DNA of 64,000 nt, taken from an uncultured Rhizobiaceae group bacterium. Its GTDB lineage: Bacteria > Pseudomonadota > Alphaproteobacteria > Rhizobiales > Rhizobiaceae. Shown one piece after another: positions 59,845-64,000 of this stretch; the stretch's first letter is position 1; every line of letters starts with the position of its first letter. The notes under the pieces are model-generated. The model searched no databases. It saw only the letters and a program-made list of their open reading frames with translations, and had not been told where the DNA came from. The position numbers and the translations under genes are program-made. The stretch lies in NCBI GenBank assembly GCA_947501445.1, contig CANMVS010000003.1, positions 310,001 to 374,000 on the forward strand, written 5' to 3'.

Positions 59845-62800
59845 ATGAATATAGAATCTCGTTGTCATCTGCGTTTCCCCAACATTGTACGCCTGTCCAA
59901 CAGGGCTCTGCTGCTGACCACGACTCTTTGTTGGTTTTCCGGTGTCGCACAAGCACAGGACGCGACCTGGTTGGCAAATCCAGGATCAAACGTTTTGGAT
60001 ATCAGTGGAAACTGGAATACTGGTTCTCTCCCAAGCTCGACCGGTACGGGTTTTTTCGGCGCGTCGAGCCAAACAGACCTCATACTTGCGAATGAGATTT
60101 TGGAAGTCGGTGCATTTTCGTTCAGTAACGGCTCGCCTGACTACGTTATCACTGTGCCCAGGGTACCGATGCCATTTGGCCCGGAAAGTGCTTTGAGATT
60201 TTTGGGTGCCGGGCTCGTTACCAATGGAGTCAACGTCACAATACAAAACGAAGATAATTTGCATTTCAGAAATGCCAGCAAGGCTGGTGGTACAACAATT
60301 GTTAACAAGTATTATACGGAATTTTCAGACGATAGCAGTGCTGAAAATGCTCTGATTCAGAATCGAGTGGGCGAGTTTACCTTCAATATGTATTTTATTG
60401 AAAATTCGAGCGCGGGGAACGCGACCATTGAAAATGGCGATCCTTCATTTAACTTTGCTCCGGGGCAGGGAAGTTTGAGCTTCTTTGGTAACGCGCGCGC
60501 TGGCGCTGCAACAATCAAGAATGAAAATTCGGGCGTAACGTTTTGGGAGAACTCAACTGCAGATAATGCAACAATCATCAATAACAAAGACGGATATATT
60601 ACATTTATCGGCAACAGCACGGCCGGGAACGCCACAATCTTTAACAATGCGGGTGCGTCTTTATCGTTTGGATTTGATCGCCCGGATGTCCCGCATAGCC
60701 CATTCGATGCGCGCGCACCCAATACTATCGACGCAGGGAATGCGCGCATTATTCAAAACAGCGAGATACCAGTCGACTTTTCTGTAACTTTTGGTGCGTT
60801 GGGAGATTTTCGTGTCAGTGCAGGCTCGATAGACGGCACGGGGGGATACACGCTGGGTAAAAATCAGTTCACTGTGGGTGCCAATGGTGATTCAACTGAA
60901 GTCAGTGGTATGATTTCCAGTCTGGGCGGAGAGTTTGCAGAAACCGGCGGATCCCTTGTCAAAGTCGGCACCGGTACACTCACCTTGTCAGGCACGAATA
61001 CCTATGATGGCGGAACAACCGTAAACGGCGGAACCTTGCAACTGGGCAATGGCGGAACGACCGGCAGTGTTTTGGGCAATGTGCTCAACAATGCGCGGTT
61101 CGGCTTTGACTATTCATCTGACATGACTTTTGATGGTGCCATTTCCGGCACTGGATCCGTTTTTAAAGACGGTGGCGGCACGCTGACGCTGACAAATACC
61201 CACACACATGCCGGCGGAACAATGGTTTCTGATGGCGAGCTGCGCGTTAATGGTGTTTTGGGTGGTGCTGCCGATGTGTCTTCCGGTGCTGCACTTGGAG
61301 GCAGTGGAACGGTTGGCGGAATAGCAACGATTGCAAGCGGTGGCACAATTTCGCCCGGCGCTGGTGGTGTCGGAACGCTCAATGTCGGCTCTCTCGATTT
61401 GAGCAACGGCTCAATTCTGGATTTTGAACTCGGGACCGCAACGACTCCAGCCGGCGGTGCTGGAAACGATCTGATTAATGTGGCCGGTGATCTCACATTG
61501 GATGGCCGTCTTGATATTACCGACATTGGTGGCTTTGGAGCAGGTGTCTACCGGTTGATCAACTATGGTGGATCGCTTATCGACAACGGCCTGGACCTGG
61601 GCGCAATGCCGGCCGGCGTTATGCCTGAAAATCTCAATGTGCAGACATCAGTAGCAAGCCAGATAAACCTGATTTCCAGCTTCGGTCTGAATCTCGGGTT
61701 TTGGGATGGCAGCAACATCCTGCTGCACAACGATAACAAGGTTGACGGAGGTTCAGGAACCTGGATTGCAAATGATCGGGCATGGACGCAAGCCAGTGGT
61801 GCCATCAATGGCCCATACCAGCCAAACCCCACATTTGCAGTGTTTCAGGGAAATGCCGGGACCGTCACAGTGGACGATTCTGCTGGAGACATTTCCGTAA
61901 CAGGTATGCAATTTGTCATTGACGGCTACAACATAACGGGAGATTCCGTAACGCTTGCCAATGCCGGCTCGGCAATTCGCGTTGGCGATGGCAGTGCGCA
62001 AAGTGCGGGTATCACAGCCGTTATTTCATCAGATTTGATTGGTGGAGGCGGCCTTAACAAAACTGATCTCGGAACACTGGTTCTTGCAGGCGACAATAGA
62101 TTTACCGGTGGAACAACTGTTTCCGGTGGCACCTTGCAACTTGGTGCTGCAGAGCGACTGCTGAATAGTGGCTCTGTTGCCATTGCCAGCGGTGCAACGT
62201 TTGATCTGAACGGTTTTGATGAAACAATTGGTGCATTGTCCGGTGCTGGCAATGTGACCCTCGGTGCCGGGTCTCTGACAACCGGCGACAGTACAAATAC
62301 ATTGTTCTCAGGCATTGCATCAGGTTCAGGCGGATTGGTCAAAATGGGCAGTGGAACGCTTACCCTCACCGGAGAGAACACCTACACAGGTGACACCACG
62401 ATATCTGCCGGCAGATTACAGATTGGCGATGGTGGTATAACGGGCAATCTGGCAGGCGAAGTTACAAACAACGCGCAAATGGCATTTAACCGTACTGATG
62501 ACCTGGATTTTGGTGGCGTAATCTCAGGCACAGGTTCCCTGATCAAGGATGGCGCAGGTAATCTGACACTGTCTGCTGCCAACAGTTTTTCAGGTAATAC
62601 AAATGTCAATTCGGGCTTCCTGACTGTCAACGGCAGCATTCTCGGCGGTGCATTTGTGAACAATGGCGCGACACTGGGCGGCACCGGAACCATCGGCAAT
62701 GCAACCATTCGGTCCGGTGGAACACTGACTGTGGGCGGTGCAGGCATTGGTACATTGAATGCCAATGGAGATCTGGTGTTTGAGGTCGGGTCTGTTTTCC

Positions 62801-64000
62801 GTGCCAGAATTGACGCAAGGGCCAATTCAGATCAGGTAATCGCGACCGGGACGACGACAATTTCCAACAATGGCACAATTCTGGATGTGTTTGGCTTGCC
62901 GGGCGATTACCCCATCACCGACACCTATACGGTTTTGACATCGGCTGGTGGCGTCACCGGTGAATTTTCCGCCGTTCAGGACAATTTGCCCGACATTGAT
63001 CTGGAGGCAATTTATACCGGCAATGAAGTACGGCTGACCTACATCAAGGCAGCGGCGCTGGAAGGCACACCCAAGCAGATTTTCCCGTCCGCCCTGGCTG
63101 CCGGGCTCGATGTAGCCAATGGTTTTACACAAACACTGCGCCGCCGCGGCGGCCTGTATAACAGAGCCGATGGAACCCGAATTGGATCCGCCGCCGGGTT
63201 TAATTTTGGCAATGCTGGCCGGCAAACACCTGAAACGGGTGCCGGCCTGGCACAATCGGCAACAGAGCCCAATTCCGGCATTTGGGGGGCGGCATTTGGT
63301 GATACATCCAAAACAAATTCATCCGGATCCACACCCGGCTGGGATAGTGAAAGCGGTGGTTTGATTGGTGGCTTTGAACATCGTTTCAGTGGCCGACCTG
63401 CAACTATCGGAATAGCAGTCGGTTACAGCCAAACGAATGTAACAAGCGGTAGCTCCAAATCTGATATCGAAAACGTGCATGTGGGAGCCTATGGGGCAAT
63501 GGCTAAAGGCGCACTCAGCGTATCCGGTGCCGTGTCCTATACCCATCAGTCGTATGATTTTAGCCGTCTGGTCGATCTTGGCGTCGGCGGAAGTGCAACG
63601 GCAAGAAGCGATGCCACCGGCTACACCGTGGCCGCATCGGGCGAGGTGTTTTACAATATCGCTGGATCGGGTGATGGGGCCGAACTGGTATCTGGCCGTA
63701 CCATTCGTTTCGGCCCGCTTGCAACCATGGATGCTGCCTATGGGGTTCGCGACAGTTTGACTGAAACAGATGCCGGCATCCTCAATTTAGCCCTTGGCAA
63801 GGATGATGCCCAGCAGATGACTACGGGTCTGGGTATGGCCATTGGCATGACGCATAGCGTCGGAACCTTACGGGTAAATGTAGATACCCGTGTCGCCTGG
63901 GAACATGTGTTTGGTGATGCGGCCGTCTCGTCCACGGCAAGCATTCCGCTGGCAAATGCAACATTTGTTACCAATTCAGCAGGAATTGACCGCAACAGAA
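59845..64000 (+). CDS. PATR-type autotransporter (partial, runs off the window end)
   Basis: An open frame of 1385 codons without a stop, cut by the window edge. The signal peptide ends GVAQA before QDATW (about residue 38). The first 300 residues are Asn-rich with repeated AGNATI/ENSSAGNA-like turns. Then come several autotransporter-associated strand repeats (GTGTLTLSGTNTYDGGTTV near 60970, again near 61180, 62080, 62350 and 62550). From about 63280 the C-terminal beta-barrel begins (WGAAFGD, then GGLIGGFEHRF and VGYSQTNV). The last barrel strands lie beyond the window. A type Va autotransporter, probably an adhesin or surface enzyme. The ATG has a weak ribosome-binding site. Confidence 0.88.
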   Translation, partial: MNIESRCHLRFPNIVRLSNRALLLTTTLCWFSGVAQAQDATWLANPGSNVLDISGNWNTGSLPSSTGTGFFGASSQTDLILANEILEVGAFSFSNGSPDYVITVPRVPMPFGPESALRFLGAGLVTNGVNVTIQNEDNLHFRNASKAGGTTIVNKYYTEFSDDSSAENALIQNRVGEFTFNMYFIENSSAGNATIENGDPSFNFAPGQGSLSFFGNARAGAATIKNENSGVTFWENSTADNATIINNKDGYITFIGNSTAGNATIFNNAGASLSFGFDRPDVPHSPFDARAPNTIDAGNARIIQNSEIPVDFSVTFGALGDFRVSAGSIDGTGGYTLGKNQFTVGANGDSTEVSGMISSLGGEFAETGGSLVKVGTGTLTLSGTNTYDGGTTVNGGTLQLGNGGTTGSVLGNVLNNARFGFDYSSDMTFDGAISGTGSVFKDGGGTLTLTNTHTHAGGTMVSDGELRVNGVLGGAADVSSGAALGGSGTVGGIATIASGGTISPGAGGVGTLNVGSLDLSNGSILDFELGTATTPAGGAGNDLINVAGDLTLDGRLDITDIGGFGAGVYRLINYGGSLIDNGLDLGAMPAGVMPENLNVQTSVASQINLISSFGLNLGFWDGSNILLHNDNKVDGGSGTWIANDRAWTQASGAINGPYQPNPTFAVFQGNAGTVTVDDSAGDISVTGMQFVIDGYNITGDSVTLANAGSAIRVGDGSAQSAGITAVISSDLIGGGGLNKTDLGTLVLAGDNRFTGGTTVSGGTLQLGAAERLLNSGSVAIASGATFDLNGFDETIGALSGAGNVTLGAGSLTTGDSTNTLFSGIASGSGGLVKMGSGTLTLTGENTYTGDTTISAGRLQIGDGGITGNLAGEVTNNAQMAFNRTDDLDFGGVISGTGSLIKDGAGNLTLSAANSFSGNTNVNSGFLTVNGSILGGAFVNNGATLGGTGTIGNATIRSGGTLTVGGAGIGTLNANGDLVFEVGSVFRARIDARANSDQVIATGTTTISNNGTILDVFGLPGDYPITDTYTVLTSAGGVTGEFSAVQDNLPDIDLEAIYTGNEVRLTYIKAAALEGTPKQIFPSALAAGLDVANGFTQTLRRRGGLYNRADGTRIGSAAGFNFGNAGRQTPETGAGLAQSATEPNSGIWGAAFGDTSKTNSSGSTPGWDSESGGLIGGFEHRFSGRPATIGIAVGYSQTNVTSGSSKSDIENVHVGAYGAMAKGALSVSGAVSYTHQSYDFSRLVDLGVGGSATARSDATGYTVAASGEVFYNIAGSGDGAELVSGRTIRFGPLATMDAAYGVRDSLTETDAGILNLALGKDDAQQMTTGLGMAIGMTHSVGTLRVNVDTRVAWEHVFGDAAVSSTASIPLANATFVTNSAGIDRNR

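Overview
The window reads as chromosomal DNA of an alphaproteobacterium, most likely of the Rhizobiales/Hyphomicrobiales type. The indicators are a class I lysyl-tRNA synthetase, a long two-domain dCTP deaminase, an O-succinylhomoserine sulfhydrylase behind a SAM-II riboswitch, a fused class II aldolase/short-chain dehydrogenase, and many TRAP and ABC importers. Species cannot be named from the sequence alone.

Layout. 1-6.9 kb: end of an RND pump gene, then trkH-apaG, a CDP-alcohol phosphatidyltransferase, metZ with its riboswitch, dcd, a NavBac-type sodium channel and a tRNA-Gly(CCC). 6.9-20.2 kb: a LuxR-helix-turn-helix/alpha-beta hydrolase fusion, divergent from one giant glycine-rich autotransporter gene of 11.4 kb with about 47 repeats. 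20.2-22.1 kb: a secreted metallo-beta-lactamase-fold hydrolase and a secreted intradiol dioxygenase. 22.1-37.9 kb: two halves of a predicted 5-methylthioribose/5-deoxypentose catabolic system. The left half is the aldolase-dehydrogenase fusion and a SorC regulator; the right half is mtnA, mtnK and an RbsABC-like importer. They are separated by a TetR-TRAP-M24-GAF cassette (26.0-31.6 kb). Both halves carry nearly the same 16-bp operator-like palindrome in their divergent promoter regions. 38-42.6 kb: a family 3 solute-binding protein, an AEC transporter, an orphan pair of sugar/glycerol-type ABC permeases and a peroxiredoxin. 42.8-52.5 kb: a long co-directional operon for uptake and hydrolysis of gamma-glutamyl peptides (DppD, DppF, SBP, DppB, DppC, gamma-glutamyltransferase, DUF1028, TauE/SafE permease, GntR regulator), with a perfect 23-bp palindrome in front of its first gene. 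52.5-59.4 kb: desaturase/hydroxylase, TerB-like protein, lysK, an S24 repressor plus thermonuclease-like pair, an HCCA isomerase/DsbA-like protein, a Cys-rich repeat protein and a GNAT. 59.8-64 kb: the first 1385 codons of a second, PATR-type autotransporter, cut by the window end.

A family of dispersed intergenic repeats runs through the window: four copies of about 100 bp, each made of two hairpins, and one half copy, in both orientations. The points most worth follow-up are the predicted SorC regulon with its fused aldolase/dehydrogenase, the two-hairpin repeat family, the giant autotransporter with its divergent LuxR-hydrolase neighbour, and the TRAP cassette whose M24 protein lacks the usual metal ligands.
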